Source: Flavobacteriaceae bacterium (GTDB lineage: Bacteria > Bacteroidota > Bacteroidia > Flavobacteriales > Flavobacteriaceae). From it: a stretch of 64,000 bases of DNA. Positions 17,305 through 25,116 of the stretch are shown one piece after another. The stretch covers positions 1-64,000 of the forward strand of contig JANQRC010000017.1 in NCBI GenBank assembly GCA_028284745.1. The letters are read 5' to 3'. The position numbers were made by a program, and so were the translations under genes. Numbering within the stretch: the stretch's first letter is position 1; every line of letters begins with the position of its first letter. The notes below the pieces were generated by a model. The model was not told where the DNA came from and did no database searches. It saw only the letters and a list, made by a program, of their open reading frames with translations.

Positions 17305-18995
17305 TAGCTTCCCGTTTTAAAACTAATGGAACTTTCGATACGTTGTACGATCTCGGATGCATAGCGATCATCTCTTGGATACAAGAAAATGATCTGCTGC
17401 AGGCCATTGTTGTTCGCAAACGTATACAATGCATACTCACTTTCGTTATATTGTTGGGTGAATGTGTTCTTAAACTCCCCACGACCAAAGGTTTTCAGTC
17501 CTTTGACACCTTCTGAGGTAACGAACTCGTCTTTTTTCACCACCATGTTCTGTGCGCCATTCTGCTGAATCATGTTCACACTTCCCTCAGATGCCATATT
17601 CAGATCGATCTCTTGACCTTCCGGCATCGGATACGAGCTTACCATGATGTAGAAATTATCGATCAGGCTTCCGTAGGTGAACATTTCCAAATCCTTAAGA
17701 GCGGCACGTTGTTCTACTGTCAGGTTATCTGGCAAAGGTAGTGGTGTGCGTTTTAGTACTTTGGGAGTTTCGACACTGATGGCAGGAAAGCCATAGGAAC
17801 TTCGCACCCAGCCGCCTTCGGCCAATTCTTTGGTCGGATGCCCCAGCAAAGAGTCTTTTAGATCTGTAAAGCCATAGTACGCGATCACGCTTCCAACTCC
17901 TGCAAGCAGTAGAACGGCCCCTGCCACTGAAGCAATGACGATGCGTTTCTTTCGTTTTTTGCGCGCCCGCTCTTCCAAGTATTCTTGATTCTGAAGCAAT
18001 TCTTCCTCTGTGGGTTCAGGAATGACCTCATGTGTCTTGACCACTACCTTTTCTATCACTTGGCGGTCCTGCTCGGCGACCTTCATCTCGGGCTGCGCCT
18101 TTGCAAATTTTACCAAGTCTGCTGTTTTCAATACTTCCTTAAAGTCTTCGACCGTTTGTTTTTCCAGAGGCAACTCTCCTGCATCGCTAAGTAACTCTAA
18201 CTTCTCTATCAATTGATCGGTCGTGCTTTCTAAGGCTGAAACATGGGCTTCTTCCTCTAAGTACGAGCGAACAATGTCGGTCAATTCAGAATAATACTTT
18301 TTATGCTCAGACTGAAGAATATAACGCGACTGTTCTAATTCTTTCAGTTTCAACAGTGCACGATCGTACGGTGGCAACTGTGCTACTTTCTCTTCTTCAG
18401 ACAGGGGCCTTCTTCGGAGGAAGAACCAATACACCAACCCGCCGATCAATAAAAGCCCCATCAAGAACCAAAGCCAATTCTTTGAAAGGCCTGTACCAGC
18501 CCTTTCCACTTCCGTGATGGGCTTGATGTCAAAGAAATCCTTCGACACGGTGTCTACCGAGACTTTGGCCACGGCCACTCTCGCAGAATCGGTCAAAAAT
18601 TCCCTCCCGTTGACCAGCACCTTCTGCCTTGGAATGGTGTAATAACCTGAATCCCATTGCGTTAAGGCATATCGCTGGATGAGCTGTTGCTTTGCTGTTT
18701 CACGAATCGTATCGATGGGTGACGCTTCTACCATCTCTAGCGGCATGAAGGTTTGCCCTTTCGGAAAGAGCACTTGTGCGGTGGTATCAGCCTCTACTTT
18801 GATCGTGTAGTTGATCTGCTCGCCAAACTTGATGGAGAGCGTGTCTATTGAAGAAGTGACTTGCTGTGACCATGAAAAAAGTGAAAAAAGGAAAAAGGGA
18901 AAGAGGGAAAGGTTGAGATTTCTCGCATACACTCGAAATGACAGACCCTTCATCACTTTCAACTTTCCACTTTTAGCTTTTAACTTCCTCATCAC
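17304..18995 (-). CDS. BatD-like membrane protein of the Bat operon, unusual N-terminus
   Basis: A 563-residue protein with an N-terminal export signal (hydrophobic run about 28-42), an extracytoplasmic BatD-like domain (about 45-165), a membrane helix (about 173-190), a cytoplasmic helical region with DUF4381-like composition (about 195-335), a second helix (about 345-366) and a C-terminal domain (about 385-563). It occupies the conserved place between the DUF58 and batA genes, overlapping the DUF58 gene by ATGA. The first 35 codons are not ordinary coding sequence: they read through DNA that resembles two dispersed intergenic repeat types (see repeat at 18866-18990). An internal ATG at residue 15 is an alternative start. 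Confidence 0.85.
   Translation of the reverse strand: MMRKLKAKSGKLKVMKGLSFRVYARNLNLSLFPFFLFSLFSWSQQVTSSIDTLSIKFGEQINYTIKVEADTTAQVLFPKGQTFMPLEMVEASPIDTIRETAKQQLIQRYALTQWDSGYYTIPRQKVLVNGREFLTDSARVAVAKVSVDTVSKDFFDIKPITEVERAGTGLSKNWLWFLMGLLLIGGLVYWFFLRRRPLSEEEKVAQLPPYDRALLKLKELEQSRYILQSEHKKYYSELTDIVRSYLEEEAHVSALESTTDQLIEKLELLSDAGELPLEKQTVEDFKEVLKTADLVKFAKAQPEMKVAEQDRQVIEKVVVKTHEVIPEPTEEELLQNQEYLEERARKKRKKRIVIASVAGAVLLLAGVGSVIAYYGFTDLKDSLLGHPTKELAEGGWVRSSYGFPAISVETPKVLKRTPLPLPDNLTVEQRAALKDLEMFTYGSLIDNFYIMVSSYPMPEGQEIDLNMASEGSVNMIQQNGAQNMVVKKDEFVTSEGVKGLKTFGRGEFKNTFTQQYNESEYALYTFANNNGLQQIIFLYPRDDRYASEIVQRIESSISFKTGS
18866..18990 (-). repeat. Dispersed-repeat-like DNA forming the signal-peptide coding region
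   Basis: Two low-complexity patterns are seen: a chain of AAAGTGGAAAGTTGAAAG-like words (about 18955-18990 on the minus strand) and a TGTCATTTCGAGTG...GCGAGAAATCTC module (about 18915-18945), followed by a T/C-rich tract encoding the hydrophobic core. Such words usually lie between genes in flavobacteria; here they are inside an open frame. Identification as repeat copies rests on recognition only. Confidence 0.5.
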
Positions 18996-19858
18996 CCTCT
19001 GCGTTTAAAATATCCCAATAGCTTCTTCACATAGCTTTCGTCTACACGGCAGCTGAGTGTGCCTGCGCCGCTTTTGGTGAAAGCATCGCCAAAGTAATCT
19101 ACTTTTTCTTTATAGAACTTGGCATATTGCGACCTGATCCGTCTAGAGGCTGTGTTCACTAGCATAGACTCACCGGTTTCCTCATCTTCCATCTGAACCA
19201 TGCCCAGGTCAGGAATGCCTTCTTCCATACGGTCGTAAACTCTGATGCCTGTAACGTCGTGACGTTTGCCCGCAATGCGAAGTGTTTGCTCGTAATCATC
19301 ACTCATAAAATCCGAAAGCACAAATATGATGGCTTTCTTCTTCATCACGCTCGACATGAATTTTAGGGCTTGAGACACATCGGTCTTGTTGCTCTTTGGT
19401 TGAAATTCTATCAGTTCGCGTATGATTCGAAGAATGTGCGACTTCCCTTTTTTAGGAGGAATATATAATTCAACCACATCAGAGAATAGTATTAGTCCTA
19501 CTTTATCGTTATTTTGCAATGCTGAGAATGCTAAGGTTGCCGATATTTCTGTAATGACCTCCTTCTTGAATTGATTCACGGTACCAAACAACTCAGAGCC
19601 ACTAACATCCACCATGAGCATCATGGTAAGCTCTCGTTCTTCTTCGAACACCTTGACAAAGGGTTCGTTGTAGCGTGCAGTTACATTCCAATCTATATTG
19701 CGCACATCGTCACCAAACTGATATTGGCGTACTTCACTAAAGGTCATGCCGCGTCCTTTGAAGGTCGAGTGATACTCGCCTCCAAAGATATGGTCGCTCA
19801 AGCGACGGGTCTTGATCTCGATCTTACGGACCTTCTTGAGAAGTTCTTTGGTATCCAT
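18992..19858 (-). CDS. DUF58 domain protein (VWA-like) of the MoxR/Bat operon
   Basis: A 288-residue cytoplasmic protein with the DUF58 core: FKGRGMTFSEVRQYQFGDDV and RNIDWNVTARYNEPFVKVFE (about 34-73), then VDVSGSELFG (about 82-91), the start of a VWA-like fold. DUF58 proteins go with MoxR AAA+ ATPases. The stop overlaps the ATG of the next gene (ATGA), and moxR is 86 bases upstream. Confidence 0.93.
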   Translation of the reverse strand: MDTKELLKKVRKIEIKTRRLSDHIFGGEYHSTFKGRGMTFSEVRQYQFGDDVRNIDWNVTARYNEPFVKVFEEERELTMMLMVDVSGSELFGTVNQFKKEVITEISATLAFSALQNNDKVGLILFSDVVELYIPPKKGKSHILRIIRELIEFQPKSNKTDVSQALKFMSSVMKKKAIIFVLSDFMSDDYEQTLRIAGKRHDVTGIRVYDRMEEGIPDLGMVQMEDEETGESMLVNTASRRIRSQYAKFYKEKVDYFGDAFTKSGAGTLSCRVDESYVKKLLGYFKRRG

Positions 19859-19865
19859 TTGGTTC

Positions 19866-19944
19866 GGTTCTCAGTTCTCGGCCTTCAGTTCCCAGTTGGT
19901 TTATAAATTTACTGCCAACCGCATACTGACTACTGCCAACTGAT
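19866..19944. repeat. Degenerate intergenic repeat between moxR and DUF58 genes
   Basis: Short words of the CTCAGTTCTC / CAGTTCCCAGTTGG and ACTGCCAACTG types recur several times in about 80 bases (for example TACTGCCAACCGCATACTGA then CTACTGCCAACTGA). They have no coding meaning here. Similar words occur at about 21984-22015 (GTTGGCAGTTGG, GACTGAGAACAA). Confidence 0.55.
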
Positions 19945-20946
19945 CTAGGGTACTTCAACTTGGTTTACGATCTTATTGATAATGTCTTCGGAAGTAACAT
20001 TTTCGGCCTCAGCCTCGTAGGTGATGCCAATACGATGGCGAAGTACATCATGTACCACAGCACGAACATCTTCTGGGATCACATATCCTCTTCGCTTTAT
20101 GAATGCGTAGCAACGTGCAGCGTTGGCAAGGTTGATGCTTCCTCGTGGGGAAGCACCGAAGCTGATCAATGGCTTGATGTCTGGCAAGCCATATTTCTCA
20201 GGATAACGTGTAGCGAAGATGATATCGAGGATGTACTTCTCGATCTTCTCGTCCATGTATACTTCGCGAACGGCAGCTTGTGCTTTCAATATCTGTTCTA
20301 ACGAGACAACTGGATTCACTTGTTCGAAACCACCTTTGAGGTTGGCGCGAATGATCAATTGCTCTTCATCTAGTTTTGGATAGTCGATCACTGTCTTCAA
20401 CATAAAACGGTCTACTTGTGCTTCCGGCAAAGGATATGTCCCTTCTTGTTCTACCGGGTTTTGCGTGGCCATCACCAAGAAAGGCTTGTCTAAGATAAAA
20501 GTCTCATCGCCAATGGTCACTTGTTTTTCCTGCATGGCTTCGAGCAATGCCGATTGCACCTTGGCCGGTGCTCGGTTGATCTCGTCTGCCAAAACGAAGT
20601 TGGCAAAGATGGGCCCTTTCTTGATAGAGAAATCGTTCTCCTTGATGTTGTAGATCAATGTTCCTATAACATCAGCAGGAAGCAAGTCTGGCGTAAACTG
20701 AATTCGACTGAATTGGCCATCTACCGCCTTGCTTAATGTGTTGATCGCTAGTGTTTTGGCCAATCCTGGCACCCCTTCGAGCAAGATGTGCCCTTGCCCT
20801 AAGAGACCGATCAGCAAGCGTTCTACCATGTGCTTTTGCCCAACGATCACCTTATTCATTTCCATGGTGAGCAAATCGATAAAAGCGCTCTCTTGCGCTA
20901 TCTTTTCATTGATTGCCTTGATGTCAACTGTACTCGTTACTTCCAT
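19945..20946 (-). CDS. moxR: MoxR family AAA+ ATPase
   Basis: A 333-residue AAA+ ATPase. Walker A is GVPGLAKT (58-65), Walker B FVLADEINRAP (about 117-127), followed by the sensor region FLVMATQNPVEQEGTYPLPEAQ. MoxR proteins act as chaperones that mature metal- or complex-dependent VWA systems, here the Bat proteins. It is the first gene of the leftward operon and has a good Bacteroidetes promoter just upstream. Confidence 0.95.
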   Translation of the reverse strand: MEVTSTVDIKAINEKIAQESAFIDLLTMEMNKVIVGQKHMVERLLIGLLGQGHILLEGVPGLAKTLAINTLSKAVDGQFSRIQFTPDLLPADVIGTLIYNIKENDFSIKKGPIFANFVLADEINRAPAKVQSALLEAMQEKQVTIGDETFILDKPFLVMATQNPVEQEGTYPLPEAQVDRFMLKTVIDYPKLDEEQLIIRANLKGGFEQVNPVVSLEQILKAQAAVREVYMDEKIEKYILDIIFATRYPEKYGLPDIKPLISFGASPRGSINLANAARCYAFIKRRGYVIPEDVRAVVHDVLRHRIGITYEAEAENVTSEDIINKIVNQVEVP

Positions 20947-20968
20947 TGTGTTTCAGCTTTTGAAGGTG

Positions 20969-21000
20969 TGAAAATAGCCATCTGGATTGAGCTTCGCAAA
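20969..21000 (-). promoter_or_regulatory. Promoter of the moxR-bat operon
   Basis: On the minus strand TTTG (21000-20997), a 20-base spacer and TATTTTCA (20976-20969) match the Bacteroidetes housekeeping pattern TTTG-N19-21-TAnnTTTG with mismatches at two positions at most. The moxR ATG is 23 bases further on. Confidence 0.55.
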
Positions 21001-21061
21001 TTGTTAAAATCTTTGCCGCGACGCTGTTAACAATTGGTTAAAAGTTAAGGCATTGACTGGG

Positions 21062-21092
21062 TTTTAAGGAAGTTTTAGGTTTCTTACTTTTA
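21062..21092 (+). promoter_or_regulatory. Promoter of the aldo-keto reductase gene
   Basis: TTTT (21062-21065), 19-base spacer, TACTTTTA (21085-21092), then a leader of about 10 bases to the ATG at 21110. A near match to the Bacteroidetes consensus. Confidence 0.4.
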
Positions 21093-21109
21093 AGAAGTAA
21101 AAAATCACT

Positions 21110-21982
21110 ATGAAATCAACAACATATTCAAGGATCATCGCTGGCACCATGACATGGGGAAGCTGGGGGAAGTCCTTTGAGACCTATGGGATGCTAAGCC
21201 TCATAGAGCGATGCATCGAACAAGGCATCACCACGTTTGACCACGCCGACATCTACGGTGGCTATACCACAGAGGCCGATTTTGGCAAAGCCTTTGCCGA
21301 GAGTAGCCTAAAACGTGAGGACATTCAACTGATCACCAAGTGCGGGATCCAGTACATCACCGATAAACGCCCACATCAGATCAAACACTACCAATATGAT
21401 GCAGCGTACATCATTTGGTCGGCAGAAGAGTCTTTGAGAAACTTGAAGAGCGACTACCTGGACCTTTTTCTATTGCACAGGCCAAGCCCCTTGATGCACG
21501 GTGAAGCCATCGCAGAAGCGGTCTCGACCTTAAAGCAGCAAGGAAAGGTCAACGCATTTGGCGTATCTAATTTCACCCCGAGTCAAACTCAGCTTGTGCA
21601 AGAACATGTTGAAGTGGAGGTAAATCAGATAGAATTCTCACTGACTGCTCATAAGGCCATGCTCGATGGTGAACTGGACTTCATGCAATTGCACAACATC
21701 ACTCCCATGGCATGGAGCCCATTAGGTAGCATCTTCCGTGAGGAAAACGATCAGACCAGCCGCATCCACCAGCAATTGCTCGAGTTGATGCCCAAGTACG
21801 AAGCTACTGCAGACCAGTTACTGTTGGCTTGGACACTTCAACATCCTTCAAGCATTCATCCTGTGATCGGCACCACCAACCCCGAACGCATTGCCAACTC
21901 GGTAAAAGCACTAGACATTCAACTGGATCTACAAGATTGGTTCAAGCTTTGGGTAGCCGCCATGGGGCATAGAGTACCATGA
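21110..21982 (+). CDS. Aldo/keto reductase
   Basis: A 290-residue TIM-barrel oxidoreductase of the YdhF-like group. The catalytic tetrad is visible as Asp47 and Tyr49 (DHADIYGGY), Lys77 (LITKCG) and His123 (LFLLHRPSPL). The C-terminal PVIGTTNPERIANSVKAL binds the NADPH phosphate. It would reduce carbonyls to alcohols; substrate unknown. It is monocistronic: promoter just upstream, and a 190-base gap without a gene after it. Confidence 0.93.
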   Translation: MKSTTYSRIIAGTMTWGSWGKSFETYGMLSLIERCIEQGITTFDHADIYGGYTTEADFGKAFAESSLKREDIQLITKCGIQYITDKRPHQIKHYQYDAAYIIWSAEESLRNLKSDYLDLFLLHRPSPLMHGEAIAEAVSTLKQQGKVNAFGVSNFTPSQTQLVQEHVEVEVNQIEFSLTAHKAMLDGELDFMQLHNITPMAWSPLGSIFREENDQTSRIHQQLLELMPKYEATADQLLLAWTLQHPSSIHPVIGTTNPERIANSVKALDIQLDLQDWFKLWVAAMGHRVP

Positions 21983-22172
21983 TCCGTTGGCAGTTGGGCC
22001 AACAGAAGACTGAGAACAATTAGCGTTTGATGATCTTTGAATTACGATTTCAACAGACCGATCAAATGAGCTGGGAATAACAAGTAACGATTTTTAATGT
22101 ATGAAGATGTGCGAAAAGCATTAGATGCTCTGTTCTCAATACTAACATCTAACTACTTTATACTAAACAACA

Positions 22173-23306
22173 ATGATCAACAAACGCCTTTTAGTGAAGA
22201 ACCTGCTCGCCCATAACGACGAGAACAGTTTCTACGACAAAAAACGAAAGGTAAATATTGGTCAAAAAGAAGGGAAGGCCAAGTTTTTGAAACATATCTG
22301 TGCGCTTTCTAATTCCAATCCCAAAAACAACGCCTATATCGTTATCGGTGTAGAAGACGATGACCAGGTCGTAGGCGTAGACTTTTTCGATGATAGCAAG
22401 ATTCAGAACCTCATCAACGCCTATCTCCAGAATCCACCATTGGTGCAGTACGAGAACATTCCCTTTCCGGGTTTGCCAGACGGAAAGGTCGTTGGGCTGG
22501 TCACCATTAGAAGTACTGGCAAGCTCTGTGCACTTCGCAAGAACATATGGAAGTATTATGGCGGTTCGGTCTTTTTTAGAGATGGTAGCATGAGCATGCC
22601 CAAAGTCTTCGACATTGAAATTGAAGACATCAATAGCCCCATTGTCTCTGAAATTGAAAAACACGCCCAGAACAATATCGAGCTGACCCTCGACGGCGTC
22701 ATGGATTTCATGAGCAATCGCCATGACGGCATGGAAACGCACTACAAGGTCTTCAAGGAGACGTTTGTGCTTTGCTGGGCGGGTATTCCAAAACATGTGA
22801 ACGAGAAGAAGTTCTATTCGCGCGTAGACATCGAGTTGATCAATGAACAGGTAAAGCTCTTCTATTCTGCACTAGATGAAGTGAAGATCATCCATGAAGA
22901 GAATGCCTTTATGATCACTGAGTATGTCGCCTTGGGTCTTCAGAACAATTACAAATATTACCCATTGGAAGACGTTACCATTTCTTTCAAGGACAACAAC
23001 ACCTATGAGATCGACACCGACCTGGTCTTCGAGCCTCCCAAGTTCGACAAGAAAATATTGCACCATATCTACAATGCCAACAATGCATTGATGAAAAAGC
23101 TAGAGAGGAAGTTTCCGTTAAACCCGGGGCAACAAGAAGATCTGAAGAACCTTCCTGCCACCTATCTGCTTTGCTCCTTAAACGGATTCGAGGACGCGAA
23201 AGACAAGCTGCAAGAGGCCAAGCTCTACATCAAGAGATACGATGCCGATATCTATGCGTCGCTAAAAGAGGCTATCAGAATTCTTCGAAAGATTCGCTAC
23301 AGCTAA
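22173..23306 (+). CDS. AlbA_2 / Schlafen-like domain protein with C-terminal DUF5929
   Basis: A 377-residue cytoplasmic protein. The N-terminal part (about 15-150) fits AlbA_2 domains (GQKEGKAKFLKHICALSNSN, then NNAYIVIGVEDDDQVVGVDF), a fold linked to nucleic-acid binding and often labelled ATP-binding; the rest is the domain seen in Bacteroidetes homologues (DUF5929). The role is unknown. It is preceded by 190 bases without a gene. Confidence 0.75.
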   Translation: MINKRLLVKNLLAHNDENSFYDKKRKVNIGQKEGKAKFLKHICALSNSNPKNNAYIVIGVEDDDQVVGVDFFDDSKIQNLINAYLQNPPLVQYENIPFPGLPDGKVVGLVTIRSTGKLCALRKNIWKYYGGSVFFRDGSMSMPKVFDIEIEDINSPIVSEIEKHAQNNIELTLDGVMDFMSNRHDGMETHYKVFKETFVLCWAGIPKHVNEKKFYSRVDIELINEQVKLFYSALDEVKIIHEENAFMITEYVALGLQNNYKYYPLEDVTISFKDNNTYEIDTDLVFEPPKFDKKILHHIYNANNALMKKLERKFPLNPGQQEDLKNLPATYLLCSLNGFEDAKDKLQEAKLYIKRYDADIYASLKEAIRILRKIRYS

Positions 23307-23408
23307 CTTTCTTGCGCTTCACCGTTAACCACAAAATCTTTACATTTTCCTTCGGAAAAAATTAGTCATATTCCGTATATTGAATTCCTAATCTTAAATG
23401 CAAACTCC

Positions 23409-24545
23409 ATGGGACTTTTCGACGAAATAAAAAAGAAGCTCGGTCATGAATTCATTGACATTGTCGAGTGGCTAGACAATACAAACGATACCATTGTTCA
23501 TCGTTTTGAACGTTATCAGAACGAGATCAAGAATGGCGCTCAGCTCATTGTCCGTGAAGGGCAGACCGCTGTCTTTGTAAACGAAGGTCAACTAGCCGAC
23601 GTCTTTACGCCTGGCACCTACACACTGAATACCAAAAACCTTCCGATCCTTGCAACCTTAAAAGGTTGGAAGTATGGCTTCAACAGTCCCTTTAAAGCCG
23701 AAGTATATTTTGTGAATACACGACTTTTCACTGATGAAAAATGGGGGACAAAAAATCCGATCACATTGAGTGATGAACGCTTTGGTCTTGTAGAGATTCG
23801 CGCTTTCGGGACCTATAGCTTCCGTATTTCTGACCCAGGGAAATTTGTCGTGGATGTGGTGGGCACGGATAGCAACTTCACCAACTATGAAGTGAACGAA
23901 CACCTGAAGAGCTTGATCGCCACGAGATTCACCGATACCGTAGGCGAAGCCAATATTCCCATCGAACTCTATGCCGCCAATACTTCTGAGCTTTCTGAAA
24001 CTTGCCAAGAAGTGATGCAGCCCGAGTTTGGACGTGTAGGAATCGAACTAGAGAAATTCTACATCGAGAATGTCTCCATGCCTGAAGAACTCAAAAAAGA
24101 GATCTTCGAATACAGCCGACTCGATAAGCTAGACATGACCAAGTTGGCACAGTTCAAAGCTGCCAAAGCCATGGAAGCTGCCGCGAAGAACGAAGGCGGT
24201 ACCGCAGGTGCCGGAATGGGCATGGGCATGGGCTTTGTATTGGCACAGCAAATGGGCAATATGATGAACCCCGGCATGCAACAACAAGTGCGCCCACAAC
24301 CCGTGGCTGCCGCAGCTGTGCCTCCGCCAATGCCTGCACCCATACAGTACTTCTATGCAGTAGACGGACAACAACAAGGACCTGTTTCTTTTGACGTACT
24401 GAAAGGCCTGTTTGCCAACCGTACCGTGAATCGCGATTCTTTGGTGTGGCGACAAGGCTTGGAAAATTGGGCCGCGTTGAAAAATGTGGAAGAGTTGAAA
24501 GTACTGTTAGGTGGAAGTACGCCACCACCATTACCGAATGCTTAA
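23409..24545 (+). CDS. SPFH domain protein with C-terminal GYF_2 domain
   Basis: A 378-residue protein. Residues 1-255 form the SPFH/virion-core-like domain (MGLFDEIKKKLGHEFIDIVEW, NGAQLIVREGQTAVFVNEGQ), followed by a glycine/methionine/proline-rich linker (about 262-312) and a GYF_2 module (about 314-365: FYAVDGQQQGPVSFDVLKG, LVWRQGLENWAALKN). There is no membrane helix. SPFH proteins of this type are found with zinc-ribbon proteins; such a gene follows at 25117, but the DUF559 unit separates them. Confidence 0.88.
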   Translation: MGLFDEIKKKLGHEFIDIVEWLDNTNDTIVHRFERYQNEIKNGAQLIVREGQTAVFVNEGQLADVFTPGTYTLNTKNLPILATLKGWKYGFNSPFKAEVYFVNTRLFTDEKWGTKNPITLSDERFGLVEIRAFGTYSFRISDPGKFVVDVVGTDSNFTNYEVNEHLKSLIATRFTDTVGEANIPIELYAANTSELSETCQEVMQPEFGRVGIELEKFYIENVSMPEELKKEIFEYSRLDKLDMTKLAQFKAAKAMEAAAKNEGGTAGAGMGMGMGFVLAQQMGNMMNPGMQQQVRPQPVAAAAVPPPMPAPIQYFYAVDGQQQGPVSFDVLKGLFANRTVNRDSLVWRQGLENWAALKNVEELKVLLGGSTPPPLPNA

Positions 24546-24560
24546 GAAAATAAAAGCACT

Positions 24561-25103
24561 TCCTTCCCTTTATAAGGGAAGGTGGCTTCGACGAAAGTCG
24601 GAGTCGGAAGGGTTCTAGCCTATGAAAAAACCAAAACATAACAGCGTTCATCTGAAACCCTTTAGAAGGCAACTGAGAAAGCGCCTTACCTCTGCTGAAG
24701 CCACATTATGGAACTCATTGAAAGGAAAAGGGCTCGCCGGAAGAAAATTTAGAAGACAGCATAGCATCGACAACTACATTGTTGATTTTTATTGTGCCAG
24801 CGAAAAGGTGGTTGTTGAATTAGATGGAACTTCGCATCTTGAATTTTCGCAATCAATTCATGATGATGAAAGAAATGCAATTCTAGAGCACATGGGATTT
24901 GCTGTACTTCGTTTTGAAAACAAGATGGTTTTTGAGGATCTAGAAGGCGTGCTGCAAATTATTTACAGTCATTTTAAAGTTTCTGAATGATTCCTTCCCT
25001 TTAGAAGCGATGGCATTTCGAAAGGTTGAAAATAGCCAGAAGGCTTAAAAACCACCCCGTCTTCATCTAAGATGAAGCCACCCCTCCTTAAAAAGGAAGG
25101 GAA
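24561..25103. mobile_element. Repeat-bounded DUF559 unit inserted between the SPFH and zinc-ribbon genes
   Basis: The left end (24561-24614) reads TCCTTCCCTTTATAAGGGAA followed by GGTGGCTTC...AAGGGTT. The right end carries a divergent direct copy (24991-25046) and an inverted copy (25050-25103, complement beginning TTCCCTTCCTTTTTAAGGAG then GGTGGCTTCATC). Each copy holds a small palindrome. The only gene inside is the DUF559 gene. No transposase is present. Similar repeats around solitary DUF559 genes are familiar from bacterial genomes, which supports a mobile or repeat-associated nature, but movement itself is inference. Confidence 0.55.
24622..24990 (+). CDS. DUF559 endonuclease-like protein
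   Basis: A 122-residue protein of the Vsr/PD-(D/E)XK-like DUF559 family: LRKRLTSAEATLWNSLKGKG at 18-37, then the nuclease core QHSIDNYIVDFYCASEKVVV with the acidic residues of the fold and a later VELDGTSHLE, ending with VLRFENKMVF. The family is probably DNA-cutting but has no settled role. Both sides carry copies of a palindromic repeat, see the unit at 24561-25103. Confidence 0.9.
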   Translation: MKKPKHNSVHLKPFRRQLRKRLTSAEATLWNSLKGKGLAGRKFRRQHSIDNYIVDFYCASEKVVVELDGTSHLEFSQSIHDDERNAILEHMGFAVLRFENKMVFEDLEGVLQIIYSHFKVSE

Positions 25104-25116
25104 CCAATAAGTTACA

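Noticed and set aside
21983-22172. Hidden gene or riboswitch between the aldo-keto reductase and AlbA_2 genes
   Set aside because: Only repeat-like words (GTTGGCAGTTGG, GACTGAGAACAA) and AT-rich DNA are visible; no stable conserved fold or coding frame.
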